64,000 bases of DNA, from positions 496,001 to 560,000 of the forward strand of contig NZ_FNKQ01000003.1 in NCBI RefSeq assembly GCF_900100875.1. Reading direction: 5' to 3'. Source of the stretch: Halopelagius longus. GTDB lineage: Archaea; Halobacteriota; Halobacteria; Halobacteriales; Haloferacaceae. A model generated the notes under the pieces. The model did no database searches. It was not told the origin of the DNA and saw nothing but the letters and a program-made list of their open reading frames with translations. The translations under genes were made by a program, and so were the position numbers. Position 1 is the stretch's first letter, and the number at the start of each line of letters is the position of its first letter. This document shows, in pieces, positions 33,717 to 42,504 of the stretch.

Positions 33717-34658
33717 ATGGCAGAGAGTAAAGGCGTCGTGATAGCCGCGCTCATCGCCAACGGAGCCATCGCGGTGTTGAAGTTCGGCGGCTTTCTCCTC
33801 ACCAGCAGTCCGTCGATGCTGTCGGAGACGTACCACTCCATCTCCGACACCGGGAATCAGGTGTTCCTCCTCGTCGGCATCCGGTACAGTGAACGGGAGG
33901 CCGACAGGGAGCACCCCTTCGGCTACGGGAAAGCGCAGTTCTTCTACTCGTTTCTCGTCTCCGTTCTCCTCTTCGGCATCGCCGGGTGGGAGTCGCTGAA
34001 ACACGGCTACGACGCCGTCGTCCACGGCGGGCACGCCCTCGGCGGCACCGTCTCCGCCCTCGGGGCGACGTTCCCGGCGTGGTACGTCAACGTCGCCGTC
34101 CTCCTCGGCGCGATCGGATTCGAGACGTACGCTTTCAAGAAGGCGTTCGCCGAACTCAAACGGCAGATACGGGAGTACGAGTGGAACGGCATCTACGACG
34201 CGTTCAAGAAGACCAGCGACGTGACGACGCTGACCGCGTTCACGGAGGACGCCGTCGCCCTCGGCGGGGCGATAATCGCACTCGTCGGCATCGCCCTCAC
34301 GGAACTGACCGGCAACCACATCTTCGACGCGATGGGCGCGGTGTTCATCGGCGTCCTCCTGATGGGGTTCGCCGTCGCGTTGGCGTTGGAGAACAAGCGC
34401 CTCATCCTCGGAGAGAGTCTCCCGGCGGACGTGGAGACCGACCTCCGGCGAATCGTCACCGACCACCCCGGCGTCGTCGACCTGGACGCGTTCAGCACCG
34501 TCTTCGTCGGGCCGCAGGACATCCTCGTCACCGCCGACGTGAGCTTCGACGCGGAACTCGACACCGGCGACTTAGAGGACGACATCGCGGAGATAGAGCG
34601 GAGGTTGAAGGACGCCGACGGCCGCGTCAACCACGTCTTCCTCGAACCGGAGCGGTAG
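33717..34658 (+). CDS. Cation diffusion facilitator family transporter
   Basis: A 313-residue CDF protein that exports divalent metal (zinc, cobalt, iron or manganese) in exchange for protons. Helix 2 carries SMLSETYHSISDTGNQ, where the usual H/D-x3-D reads H-x3-D, and helix 5 carries TAFTEDAVALGGAII with the E-D pair. The loop DREHPFGYGKAQFFYS is diagnostic. The C-terminal cytoplasmic ferredoxin-like domain is at about 230-310. The ATG giving MAESKGVV is preferred over an earlier frame start. Metal specificity is not settled by the sequence. Confidence 0.88.
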   Translation: MAESKGVVIAALIANGAIAVLKFGGFLLTSSPSMLSETYHSISDTGNQVFLLVGIRYSEREADREHPFGYGKAQFFYSFLVSVLLFGIAGWESLKHGYDAVVHGGHALGGTVSALGATFPAWYVNVAVLLGAIGFETYAFKKAFAELKRQIREYEWNGIYDAFKKTSDVTTLTAFTEDAVALGGAIIALVGIALTELTGNHIFDAMGAVFIGVLLMGFAVALALENKRLILGESLPADVETDLRRIVTDHPGVVDLDAFSTVFVGPQDILVTADVSFDAELDTGDLEDDIAEIERRLKDADGRVNHVFLEPER

Positions 34659-34673
34659 CGGTCGAACGCCGAC

Positions 34674-35708
34674 TCAGACCGCGACGTCTTCGACCGCCCC
34701 TCGAACCCGGTCTATCGCCGCTTCGATATCCTCGCCGCTCACGTCGAGGTTCGTACAGAAGCGCGTCAGATACTCGCCGTGTGCGCCGCCGAGGACGCCC
34801 CGGTCCTCGCAGGCGGCGACGAACTCCTCGGCGGTCACGCCGGCGTCTTCGGTCGAAACTTGGACGATGTTGGTGTCCGGCGTCGGGGCAGACAACCCAT
34901 CGATTCCGTCGAGTCCGTCGGCGAGGCGGCGGGCGTTCTCGTGGTCCTCGGCGAGTCGCTCGACGTTGTCGAGTGCGAGGATGCCCGGCGCGGCGATTAT
35001 CCCGGCCTGCCGCATCCCGCCGCCGAACAACTTTCTGACGCGGCGCGCCGCCGCGACGAACTCCTCGCCGCCGGCGAGAATCGACCCGACGGGCGCGCCG
35101 AGACCCTTCGAGAGGCAGAACATCACCGAATCGACCTCGCGGACCATCCGTTCGGGGTCGGCGTCGAGGGCGACGCACGCGTTGAACAGGCGCGCGCCGT
35201 CGAGGTGGACCGGGACGCCGAGTTCGTTGGCCGCCTCCGCCGCGGCGTCGATATCTTCGGGCGGGACGGCGACGCCGCCGCGGGCGTTGTGCGTGTTTTC
35301 GAGGGAGAGAAGCCCCGTTCCCGGCCGGTGGAGGCTCTCCTCGACGTACCCCTCGCGCACCTGTTCGGGCGTCGGCACGGCTCGCTCGCCCGCATCGAAC
35401 GTGCGGACCTGCAGGTCCGACAGTTGCGCGAGGCCGCCGAGTTCCCAGCGGTAGACGTGCGACTCTCGCTCGACGAGAATCTCGTCGCCGCGGTCGGTGT
35501 GGACGCGCGCGGCGATCTGGTTCCCCATCGTGCCGGAGGGAACGTAGAGGGCGTCCTCGGTGCCGACCGCGTCGGCGGCGCGCGATTCGAGTTCGTTCAC
35601 GGTCGGGTCGTCGCCGTACACGTCGTCGCCGACGGACGCGTCGCGGGCCGCCTCCCGCATCTCGTCGCTCGGGCGCGTCACCGTGTCGCTTCGTAGGTCG
35701 ACGGGCAT
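34674..35708 (-). CDS. Threonine aldolase-type PLP enzyme (beta-eliminating lyase family)
   Basis: A 344-residue PLP-dependent enzyme that would split threonine to glycine and acetaldehyde. The N-terminus DLRSDTVTRPSDEMREAARD is the family signature. Others are VGDDVYGDDPTV, LYVPSGTMGNQIAA, LENTHNARGGVAV and PVHLDGARLFNACVAL (Asp binding the pyridine nitrogen). The Schiff-base lysine is in SKGLGAPVGSIL. A full-length chain with no gaps. It converges with the cation efflux gene. Confidence 0.92.
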   Translation of the reverse strand: MPVDLRSDTVTRPSDEMREAARDASVGDDVYGDDPTVNELESRAADAVGTEDALYVPSGTMGNQIAARVHTDRGDEILVERESHVYRWELGGLAQLSDLQVRTFDAGERAVPTPEQVREGYVEESLHRPGTGLLSLENTHNARGGVAVPPEDIDAAAEAANELGVPVHLDGARLFNACVALDADPERMVREVDSVMFCLSKGLGAPVGSILAGGEEFVAAARRVRKLFGGGMRQAGIIAAPGILALDNVERLAEDHENARRLADGLDGIDGLSAPTPDTNIVQVSTEDAGVTAEEFVAACEDRGVLGGAHGEYLTRFCTNLDVSGEDIEAAIDRVRGAVEDVAV

Positions 35709-35799
35709 GGCTCACCATTCGAACGGGCGAAGAAATAGCCGGTGGTCCGGCGGTCACCGGGGGAAGGCCGCCGGAGCGTGCGGGGTCGAAGCGCCCCCC

Positions 35800-36336
35800 T
35801 CAACCGAGGACGTACTTCGCGGCGCGCGTCTTCCCGAGGCCGGTCCGTTCGAGGAGTGCGTCCACGCCGAGGACGCGCCCCGCGCCGAGGACGCCGAGGG
35901 TCACGAACAGCAGTAACCCCATCAGGTCGCCGTTGACGAGGCCGTGGGCCCAGTCGGCGTTCCCGAGGTAGAAGAACACCATCAGGACGCCCCCGAAGAA
36001 CGCCGCGAGACGCACGAGTGCGCCCACGACGAGTCCGAGACCGATGAGCACCTCTCCCAGAGGTATCATGAAGTTCGTAAACTCCAAGAGCCACGGCGTC
36101 TGGGCGACCCAGACGAAGAAGCCGTGGAGGGGGCTCCCCGCGGTGCCGTTAGCGAGCCACCCCGCGGCGTCGAACGGTTCCGCCGCGGTGAGTTTGCCCA
36201 CGCCCGCGTGGAGGAACCAGTACCCCACGACGACGCGGAGCACCGCCGTCCAGTACCCCGCCAGCGTCCCCTTCAACTCGAAGTCGAGGGCGTTCGAGAG
36301 GTCGGTGCGGGCCTGAGTGAGTTGAGTAGTTTGCAT
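35800..36336 (-). CDS. DoxX-family membrane protein
   Basis: A 178-residue protein with four hydrophobic helices, typical of DoxX/quinol oxidase-associated subunits: AVLRVVVGYWFLHAGVGKLT, LGEVLIGLGLVVGALVRLAA, AFFGGVLMVFFYLGNADWAH and GLLLFVTLGVLGAGRVLGVD. The family ranges from thiosulfate:quinone oxidoreductase subunits to uncharacterised membrane proteins, so no activity can be assigned. Unlike most genes here it has a short leader with a good ribosome-binding site and a TTATAA box at 36379-36384. Confidence 0.83.
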   Translation of the reverse strand: MQTTQLTQARTDLSNALDFELKGTLAGYWTAVLRVVVGYWFLHAGVGKLTAAEPFDAAGWLANGTAGSPLHGFFVWVAQTPWLLEFTNFMIPLGEVLIGLGLVVGALVRLAAFFGGVLMVFFYLGNADWAHGLVNGDLMGLLLFVTLGVLGAGRVLGVDALLERTGLGKTRAAKYVLG

Positions 36337-36342
36337 CGTCTG

Positions 36343-36349
36343 TCACCTC
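36343..36349 (-). promoter_or_regulatory. Shine-Dalgarno site of the DoxX gene
   Basis: GAGGTGA on the minus strand, six bases before the ATG at 36336, matches the 3' end of haloarchaeal 16S rRNA. With the TATA box at 36379-36384 it predicts a leader of about 15-20 bases, in contrast to the leaderless starts common in this window. Confidence 0.65.
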
Positions 36350-36512
36350 TTACATCTACACCTCGGGCCGGAGAGAGGTTATAAGGGGGTCGTGATTCCC
36401 AACATTTCAGAAACGGGGAAAGAACGCGGGACGGGATCCGCCACGGAGAGACGCTCCGACGGCGGCGCAGTAGTGCGAAAGGGGTTTGAACGCGACGAGA
36501 GTGAGAGAGGAC

Positions 36513-37595
36513 ATGGACCCGCGCATACGCGAACACGCACAGACCATCGCGGACCACTCCGCGGACATCCAGTCCGGCGACGACGTGGTGATAAGCGCCC
36601 CCGCCGTCGCGGAGGAACTCGTCGTCGCCCTCCACGAGGCGTGCGCCGAACGCGGGGCGAACCCCGTCTACCTCAACAGCAGTTCCCGCGCCACCCGCGC
36701 GTTCCTGAAGAACCGCGAGGCGGAGTTCGAGACGCCGGAGCACTTGCTCTCCCTCTACGAGGAGATGGACGTCTTCGTCGCCGTCCGCGGGGACGTGAAC
36801 GCGACGGAGCAGTCGGACGTAGACCCGGAGACGAACGCCGCGTACCGGCGGGCGATGCAACCCGCCCTCGAGGAACGACTGTCGAAGCGGTGGTGTCTCA
36901 CGCAGTTCCCCGCGTCCGGAAGCGCGCAGTTGGCGGGCATGAGCACCGACGCCTACCAGAACTTCGTCTGGGACGCCGTCAGCCTCGATTGGGACGCCCA
37001 ACGAGAGCACCAAGCCCAGATGGTCGACATCCTCGACGACGCCGACGAGGTGCGCATCAGATCCGGCGAGGAGACGGACGTGACGATGAGCGTCGCGGGT
37101 AACTCGACGCTCAACGACTACGGCGAGAAGAACCTACCCGGCGGCGAGGTGTTCACCGCGCCCGTCAAGGAGTCCGTCGAGGGCGAAGTCCACTTCGACA
37201 TGCCCCTCTACCGGCAGGGCCGGGAGATAGAGGACGTCCGCGTCCGGTTCGAGGACGGCCGCGTCGAGTCGTACAGCGCCGCGCGCAACGAGGAGGTTCT
37301 CGACGGCGTCTTCGAAACCGACGAAGGGGCGCGCTACCTCGGCGAACTCGGCATCGGGATGAACCGCGCCATCGACCGGTTCACGTACAACATGCTGTTC
37401 GACGAGAAGATGGGCGACACCGTCCACATGGCCGTCGGTTCGGCGTACGCCGAGTGCGTCGGCGAGGAGAACGAACTCAACGAGAGCGCCGAACACGTCG
37501 ATATGATAGTGGACATGTCCGAAGACTCCGTCATCGAGGTGGACGGTGAAGTCGTCCAACGCGACGGCACGTTCGTTTTCGAAGACGGCTTCTGA
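36513..37595 (+). CDS. Aminopeptidase, M29 family
   Basis: A 360-residue metallopeptidase of the thermophilic aminopeptidase T/AmpS type, removing N-terminal residues with two metal ions. The metal-site region is in the C-terminal half: NLPGGEVFTAPVKESVEGEV at about 208-227 (Glu), GARYLGELGIGMNRAI (Glu), FDEKMGDTVHMAVGSAYAEC (His) and AEHVDMIVDM (His, Asp). All expected ligand positions appear filled. The start chosen is the ATG giving MDPRIREHAQ, nine codons inside a slightly longer frame. Confidence 0.88.
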   Translation: MDPRIREHAQTIADHSADIQSGDDVVISAPAVAEELVVALHEACAERGANPVYLNSSSRATRAFLKNREAEFETPEHLLSLYEEMDVFVAVRGDVNATEQSDVDPETNAAYRRAMQPALEERLSKRWCLTQFPASGSAQLAGMSTDAYQNFVWDAVSLDWDAQREHQAQMVDILDDADEVRIRSGEETDVTMSVAGNSTLNDYGEKNLPGGEVFTAPVKESVEGEVHFDMPLYRQGREIEDVRVRFEDGRVESYSAARNEEVLDGVFETDEGARYLGELGIGMNRAIDRFTYNMLFDEKMGDTVHMAVGSAYAECVGEENELNESAEHVDMIVDMSEDSVIEVDGEVVQRDGTFVFEDGF

Positions 37596-37605
37596 GGGCG
37601 GGAGC

Positions 37606-37662
37606 GATCTTTTGGTCCAGATTTTGCGGGCGCGAACGGAGTGAGTGCCCGGAAAAGGTGGG
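37606..37662. repeat. Structured intergenic element, copy B
   Basis: It has the same order of boxes as copy A at 3407: TCCAG-ATTTTG, then an imperfect hairpin GGGCGC/GTGCCC around GAACGGAGTGA, then AAAAGGTGGG. It begins ten bases after the aminopeptidase stop codon, as copy A follows etfA. Outer boxes are conserved and the hairpin sequence differs, suggesting selection on structure or on the flanks. Confidence 0.6.
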
Positions 37663-37810
37663 AGCGAACGCCGCCTCTAAAGATCATATAACGAACAGGA
37701 CCGTCCGAAGAAACCGGGAATCAGACGGTATACCCCGTAGAGAACGCCCTTCTACGGATAATTGAACGGTCCAAACAATTTATGCCTATGTATCAGAAAA
37801 GCGGACCCAC

Positions 37811-37963
37811 ATGCCGAAGGTGAACTGCACAGAGTGCGGAAGGGACGTGGGGATGCACGAGTTAGAAGCGAAGACCGTAACCCAACGGGACGGGTTCGAC
37901 ACGCGTTATCGGTGTCCGTACTGTCGGACGGACATGGAGGACGTCACCGAGCGTCTGGTGTAG
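37811..37963 (+). CDS. Small zinc-ribbon protein
   Basis: A 50-residue protein starting MPKVNCTECGRDVGMHELEA, with a second pair in YRCPYCRTDME. The four cysteines (6, 9, 35, 38) are spaced as a zinc ribbon. A strong TATA-like box CAATTTATG (about 37775-37783) lies about 28 bases before the ATG, fitting a leaderless transcript. Small one-domain zinc proteins are numerous in haloarchaea and mostly uncharacterised. It stands alone between the aminopeptidase and lrp. Confidence 0.8.
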   Translation: MPKVNCTECGRDVGMHELEAKTVTQRDGFDTRYRCPYCRTDMEDVTERLV

Positions 37964-38030
37964 TCGGCCCGACCGGCCCCGCCGGTCCCGACCGCAGTTT
38001 CTCCGCAGAAGAACGCCGAGAGCCGAGGCG

Positions 38031-38498
38031 TTAGGCTTGGTCTCGGTCGAGGTCGAGGTCGAACTGTTCGTTCTCCACGACGGCGTTGAGGACGACGCTC
38101 GTGTTCGACTCGCGGATGTCCACGTCGGTCAGCAGTTCCTTTATCTGGCGGTTCATCCCGTCCGTGTCGCGGAACTTCCCGACAGCGATGACGTCGTAGT
38201 CGCCCGTGACCTCGTACACCGATATCATCTGCTTTTGGTCTTCGAGTCGGTCGGTGATGTCGGGAAGCGCGCTCCCCTCGACTTTGAGTTGGATGACGGC
38301 GGTGACGTCGTAACCGAGTGCGTCGTAGTTCACCCGCGGGGTGTACCCCTCGATGACCCCCTCGTCCTCCAAGTCGCGGAGGTGATTGGAGACGGTCGTC
38401 ACCGAGACGTCCAACTCCTCGGCGAGACTCCGAAGACTGGCGCGTCCGTCGCCGAGTAATGCGTTGATGAGTTTCGCGTCGAGGTTTTCGTACGTCAT
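38031..38498 (-). CDS. lrp: Lrp/AsnC-family transcriptional regulator next to glnA
   Basis: A 155-residue Lrp protein. The helix-turn-helix is at about 4-60 ([40 protein letters not shown]). The RAM ligand and oligomerisation domain is at about 65-145 ([20 protein letters not shown]). It is divergent from glnA with a 127-base shared upstream region. In Halobacterium the Lrp encoded beside glnA regulates glutamine synthetase, so the same role is likely here. Confidence 0.9.
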   Translation of the reverse strand: MTYENLDAKLINALLGDGRASLRSLAEELDVSVTTVSNHLRDLEDEGVIEGYTPRVNYDALGYDVTAVIQLKVEGSALPDITDRLEDQKQMISVYEVTGDYDVIAVGKFRDTDGMNRQIKELLTDVDIRESNTSVVLNAVVENEQFDLDLDRDQA

Positions 38499-38586
38499 TA
38501 CACCTACCCACTCGTTCGGGGCATTAGAATTTTACGAATATCCAATTCTATAGCGAGGACGGGGGATTTGCGGTAAGCGATAACGT

Positions 38587-38593
38587 CTTTATA
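38587..38593 (+). promoter_or_regulatory. TATA box of glnA
   Basis: CTTTATA, about 33-39 bases before the glnA ATG at 38626. It predicts a short leader of roughly 10 bases. A TTTTACGAATATCC stretch further left (about 38530-38543) is AT-rich and could belong to the divergent lrp promoter. Confidence 0.6.
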
Positions 38594-38625
38594 CGGGAAG
38601 TGCACGACTCAGAGTGTCCAGGAAC

Positions 38626-40005
38626 ATGACGGACGAAAACACGACCAATCACGAGGTAGCAACCGACGGCGGGTTGAGTTCGGCGGCCCAGGACGTCATC
38701 GACGAGATAGAGGAGAACGACGTCGACTTCCTTCGCCTCCAGTTTACCGACATCCTCGGCACGGTGAAGAACGTCGCCGTCCCGGCCACGCAGGCCGAGA
38801 AGGCGTTCACCGAGGGAATCTACTTCGACGGTTCGAGCATCGAAGGCTTCGTTCGCATTCAGGAGTCCGACATGCGTCTGAAGCCCGACCCCGAGACGTT
38901 CGCCATCCTCCCGTGGCGCGACGGCCGTTCGGCGCGTCTCATCTGCGACGTCATCAACACGTCCACGGGCGAACCGTTCGAGGGTGACCCGCGGTACGTC
39001 CTCAAGCAGGCCATCGCGCGCGCCGAGGAGATGGGCTACGAGATAAACGCCGCGCCCGAACCAGAGTTCTTCCTGTTCGAGGAGGACGAAGAGGGCCGCG
39101 CGACGACGAATACGAACGACGCCGGCGGCTACTTCGACCTCGCGCCGAAGGACCTCGCCTCCGACGTCCGCCGCGACATCATCTACGGGCTGGAGAGCAT
39201 GGGCTTCGAGATAGAGGCCAGCCACCACGAAGTCGCGGAGGGGCAACACGAGATCAACTTCGAGTACGACGACGCCCTCACGACGGCCGACAACGTCGGG
39301 ACGTTCCGAACCGTCGTCCGCGCCATCGCCGCCCAACACGACCTGCACGCGACGTTCATGCCCAAGCCCATCGCCCGCATCAACGGGTCCGGCATGCACA
39401 CGCACCTCTCTCTGTTCACCGAGGACGGCGAGAACGCGTTCCACGACGGCGACGACGAGTTCGACCTCTCGGAGACGGCAAAGCAGTTCCTCGCGGGCAT
39501 CCTCGAACACGCGCCCGCCATCACCGCCGTCTCGAACCCGACGGTGAACTCCTACAAGCGCCTCGTCCCCGGATACGAGGCGCCGGTGTACGTCGCGTGG
39601 TCCGACCGCAACCGCTCTGCGCTCATCCGCAAGCCGGCCGCGCGCGTTCCGGCCGCCAGCCGCATCGAGGCTCGCTTCCCCGACCCGTCCTGTAATCCCT
39701 ACCTCGCGTTCGCCGCCCTCATCCACGCCGGACTCGACGGCATCGAGAAGGGCCTCGACTGCCCCGACCCGGTCCGCGAGAACATCTACGAGTTCGACGA
39801 GAAGAAGCGCGAGGAGTACGGCATCGAGACGCTCCCGTCGAACCTCGGCGAGGCCGTCGAGGCTCTCGAAGGAGACGAAGTCGTCCAAAGCGCTCTCGGC
39901 GAGCACATCTACGAGAAGTTCGTCGAAGCGAAGTCCCAAGAGCACGACGAGTTCCGCGTCGACGTCTCCCAGTGGGAACTCGACCGCTACCTCGAGAAGT
40001 TCTGA
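38626..40005 (+). CDS. glnA: Glutamine synthetase, type I
   Basis: A 459-residue GlnA making glutamine from glutamate, ammonia and ATP, the core of nitrogen assimilation. Signatures are [20 protein letters not shown] (about 64-83), [13 protein letters not shown] with the metal Glu, [20 protein letters not shown] (about 247-266) with ATP-site His, and the Arg-rich site [14 protein letters not shown]. The adenylylation region ([20 protein letters not shown]) lacks the enterobacterial adenylylated Tyr. Control is probably by the divergent lrp. Length is normal for the archaeal type. Confidence 0.95.
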   Translation: MTDENTTNHEVATDGGLSSAAQDVIDEIEENDVDFLRLQFTDILGTVKNVAVPATQAEKAFTEGIYFDGSSIEGFVRIQESDMRLKPDPETFAILPWRDGRSARLICDVINTSTGEPFEGDPRYVLKQAIARAEEMGYEINAAPEPEFFLFEEDEEGRATTNTNDAGGYFDLAPKDLASDVRRDIIYGLESMGFEIEASHHEVAEGQHEINFEYDDALTTADNVGTFRTVVRAIAAQHDLHATFMPKPIARINGSGMHTHLSLFTEDGENAFHDGDDEFDLSETAKQFLAGILEHAPAITAVSNPTVNSYKRLVPGYEAPVYVAWSDRNRSALIRKPAARVPAASRIEARFPDPSCNPYLAFAALIHAGLDGIEKGLDCPDPVRENIYEFDEKKREEYGIETLPSNLGEAVEALEGDEVVQSALGEHIYEKFVEAKSQEHDEFRVDVSQWELDRYLEKF

Positions 40006-40077
40006 GGGCCGCCGCCGACACCGACTCTCTTTCTCTCTTCGCCCGCGCCGACAGCGACGCGCTCGGAACTCCCGAAC

Positions 40078-41010
40078 TTAGCGGCGGCGTATCGACGACG
40101 CCGCGAACGGGAGCGCGAGGAGGCCAGCGCCGCCGACCGCGCCCGCGGCGACGACGAGGACGGCGACGGTGGATAGCTCCGCGACGACGACCATCGCCCC
40201 GAGGAGTACCGGGAGTCCGACGCCGCCGACGGCCGCCGACGCCGCCGAGCGGTCGAGTTCGGCCGCGTTCGCGCGGTGGCCGAGGTAGTGCCACGTCGCC
40301 GCCGCACCCGCCGCCGTCCCGACGCCGAGGAGCAGTTCGCTCTCCGAGGGGGCGACGACGAGGGCGGCGGCGACGAGCACGAAAGCGGCGGCGAAGGCGG
40401 CGGTCACCTGCGCCCGCGTCGGGTCGAGAACCGGCGCGGCGGGCGACTCCCCCCGGTCCGACAGGCGGGACATCGCCGCGAGGAAGGCGACGCCGACGGC
40501 GACGCCGGCGGCCACGTCCGCGACGTAGTGGACGCCGAGGACGACGCGGGAGGCGGCGACGAGCAGAATCACCGCGCCCGCGACGGAGAGGCGGCGACGC
40601 CGAGTGCCGACGCGGACGAGGAGCGCGATGCCGCCCCAGAAGACGGTCGCCCCGAGGGCGTGACCGCTGGGAAAGCCGAACCCCTCTTCGGCGGCGAGGG
40701 GCGGGCGGGGGAGCGCAAAGAGGTGTTTCAGGCCGAGCGTGAGGCCGAGCGCACCGAGTCCGAGTGCGAGCGCGAACGCCGCGCTCCGACGGGGGAGACC
40801 CGAGCGCTCGCCGGCGACGTACGCGAACGTCACGGCCGCGAGGCAGAGCCACGCGTCGCCGAGGTGCGTCACGAGGCCGAAGGCGGAGACGACGAACTCC
40901 GGGAGGGAACGCGCCGCCGCCAGTTCGCCGATTCCGCGCGCGGCGGCGGGGAGTCCGCCGACGGGGAGCGACGCGCCGGGGGCGGTGCGGGCGGGGATGG
41001 TCAGAGGCAC
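40078..41010 (-). CDS. PAP2-family membrane phosphatase
   Basis: A 310-residue membrane protein with a GTG start and a TATATG box on the minus strand at about 41034-41040. The three acid phosphatase motifs are present: KHLFALPRP (Lys-x6-Arg-Pro), FPSGHALGA and SRVVLGVHYVADV (Arg-x5-His-x3-Asp). It probably removes phosphate from a lipid phosphate such as a polyprenyl diphosphate at the membrane. The C-terminal third has extra helices (AAFAAAFVLVAAALVVAPSE) beyond the usual six. Confidence 0.87.
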   Translation of the reverse strand: MPLTIPARTAPGASLPVGGLPAAARGIGELAAARSLPEFVVSAFGLVTHLGDAWLCLAAVTFAYVAGERSGLPRRSAAFALALGLGALGLTLGLKHLFALPRPPLAAEEGFGFPSGHALGATVFWGGIALLVRVGTRRRRLSVAGAVILLVAASRVVLGVHYVADVAAGVAVGVAFLAAMSRLSDRGESPAAPVLDPTRAQVTAAFAAAFVLVAAALVVAPSESELLLGVGTAAGAAATWHYLGHRANAAELDRSAASAAVGGVGLPVLLGAMVVVAELSTVAVLVVAAGAVGGAGLLALPFAASSIRRR

Positions 41011-41120
41011 GTCCGTCCGGTGGCGGGCCGAGAGACATATACGTCCCGGAGGCGGGCGAACGGGCGGCGAGAACGAGCGTCGGTCGGCGGTACGAGCGTC
41101 GGGGCGCGGCGTCGGTGCGG

Positions 41121-42446
41121 TCAGGCGCGTTTGTCGCGGACCCAATCGACGAGGCGTCCGGGGAAGCCGACGGCGTTCAGACCGACGCCGAAGATGACGA
41201 ACAGGACGTACAGACCGAGCGTCGAGAGGTAGATGATGAGCATGGCGACGACCGAGAGCAGGTCGTCCTGCAGGAAGGCGAAGGCCGCGATGGTCGTCAC
41301 CGTCCCGTAGAGGAGGACGAGATACGGACCCCACCCGCGGGCTTTGCTACGCCGCATCCGGCTTCTGACGTAGCGTTTCAGTTCCGATTCGAGTTCGGGC
41401 TTCTCGACGGTTCGAGCGTCGACGTCGTCCTCGAACCCGTCGAGGTCCGCGCGAAGCTCCTCGATTTCCCGTTCGAGTTGCTCGATGTCGGGCGCCCCGC
41501 GCGGGCTCACGTCGGCCCCACTGTCACCCTCGGTGGCGTCTGCGCGTACGTCGTCGTCCACACTCATCGTTCTGTCACCACGTCGAACGCTATCGTGTTG
41601 TACTTGCCGGTCGATACCGGTTCGGTCGCTCGGTTTTCCGTCTGTCGTGACTTTCCCCGCGAGGACGGCGTTTATCACCGCGCCGAACAGCACGAGGATG
41701 CCCGAGAAGTAGAACCACGTCATCAGAAGCAGGATGGCACCGAGCGCTCCGGCGACGGACGACCCGGCGACGGACGCGTAGAGACCGAACCCGACGCCGA
41801 GGGCAGACCACCCGACGGCGGCGAAGACGGTTCCCGGAAGCGCCTGCCGCGGCGTGAGGCCGACGTCGGGGAACACGTAGTACAGCGGGAAGAACGCCAC
41901 GCAGAGGAGTCCGAGCAGGAGGAGCGGACTCAACAGGTCGAGGACGGGCACGTCGAGTGCGGCGATGACCGCCGTGGCGGCGGCGACGCCGAGCGTTCCG
42001 AGTCCGATGGCGACGAGGGCGATGCTTCCGTCCCGCAGTTGGTCCGCGATGCTCCCGGCGCTGGACCCGTAGATGCGCGAGAAAGCGATGTCGAGGCCGC
42101 GGAACAGTTTCAGCGCGCCCCACGTGGTGATGCCGAGACTCACGACCGAGAGCGCGCTCTGTCCGGTCGGGTCGCCCAGTGCCTGCGTGACCACCTGCGA
42201 CCCCGAGGGGAGGAGATACTCGCCCGCGAGTTCCTGTACGACCGTCTGGAGTTCGTCGCCGCCGACGTACGCCGCGACGACGACACCCAGCGTCAGAAGC
42301 GGGATGAGAGAGACGAGCGTGTAGTAGGAGATACTCGCCGCGAGAAACGTCACCTCGCGCTCTTGGACGGTTTCGAACACCGACCGTACCAGCGGGACTT
42401 GATTTCGAATTCGAACGCTCACGGGCGTAGTTGACCCGAGAGTCAC
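41121..42446 (-). CDS. YihY/BrkB-family membrane protein with a cytoplasmic coiled coil
   Basis: A 441-residue protein. The N-terminal about 275 residues contain the six-helix YihY/BrkB domain (REVTFLAASISYYTLVSLIP; TWGALKLFRGLDIAFSRIYG; LLLLMTWFYFSGILVLFGAV). A charged region follows with a predicted coiled coil (DIEQLEREIEELRADLDGFE), and then two more helices near the C-terminus. The family was once called ribonuclease BN, which is wrong for it; its true role is unknown. The GTG at 42446 is used; a GTG eight codons later is equally possible. Confidence 0.83.
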   Translation of the reverse strand: MTLGSTTPVSVRIRNQVPLVRSVFETVQEREVTFLAASISYYTLVSLIPLLTLGVVVAAYVGGDELQTVVQELAGEYLLPSGSQVVTQALGDPTGQSALSVVSLGITTWGALKLFRGLDIAFSRIYGSSAGSIADQLRDGSIALVAIGLGTLGVAAATAVIAALDVPVLDLLSPLLLLGLLCVAFFPLYYVFPDVGLTPRQALPGTVFAAVGWSALGVGFGLYASVAGSSVAGALGAILLLMTWFYFSGILVLFGAVINAVLAGKVTTDGKPSDRTGIDRQVQHDSVRRGDRTMSVDDDVRADATEGDSGADVSPRGAPDIEQLEREIEELRADLDGFEDDVDARTVEKPELESELKRYVRSRMRRSKARGWGPYLVLLYGTVTTIAAFAFLQDDLLSVVAMLIIYLSTLGLYVLFVIFGVGLNAVGFPGRLVDWVRDKRA

Positions 42447-42504
42447 AAGAGTGTGCGTCCCGCCGACAGGAATCGGGAAGCCCTCGCAGTCGGGGACGGG
42501 TCGG

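Noticed and set aside
41121-42446. Ribonuclease BN annotation for the YihY/BrkB protein
   Set aside because: That name came from an early misassignment. The protein is an integral membrane protein without nuclease motifs.
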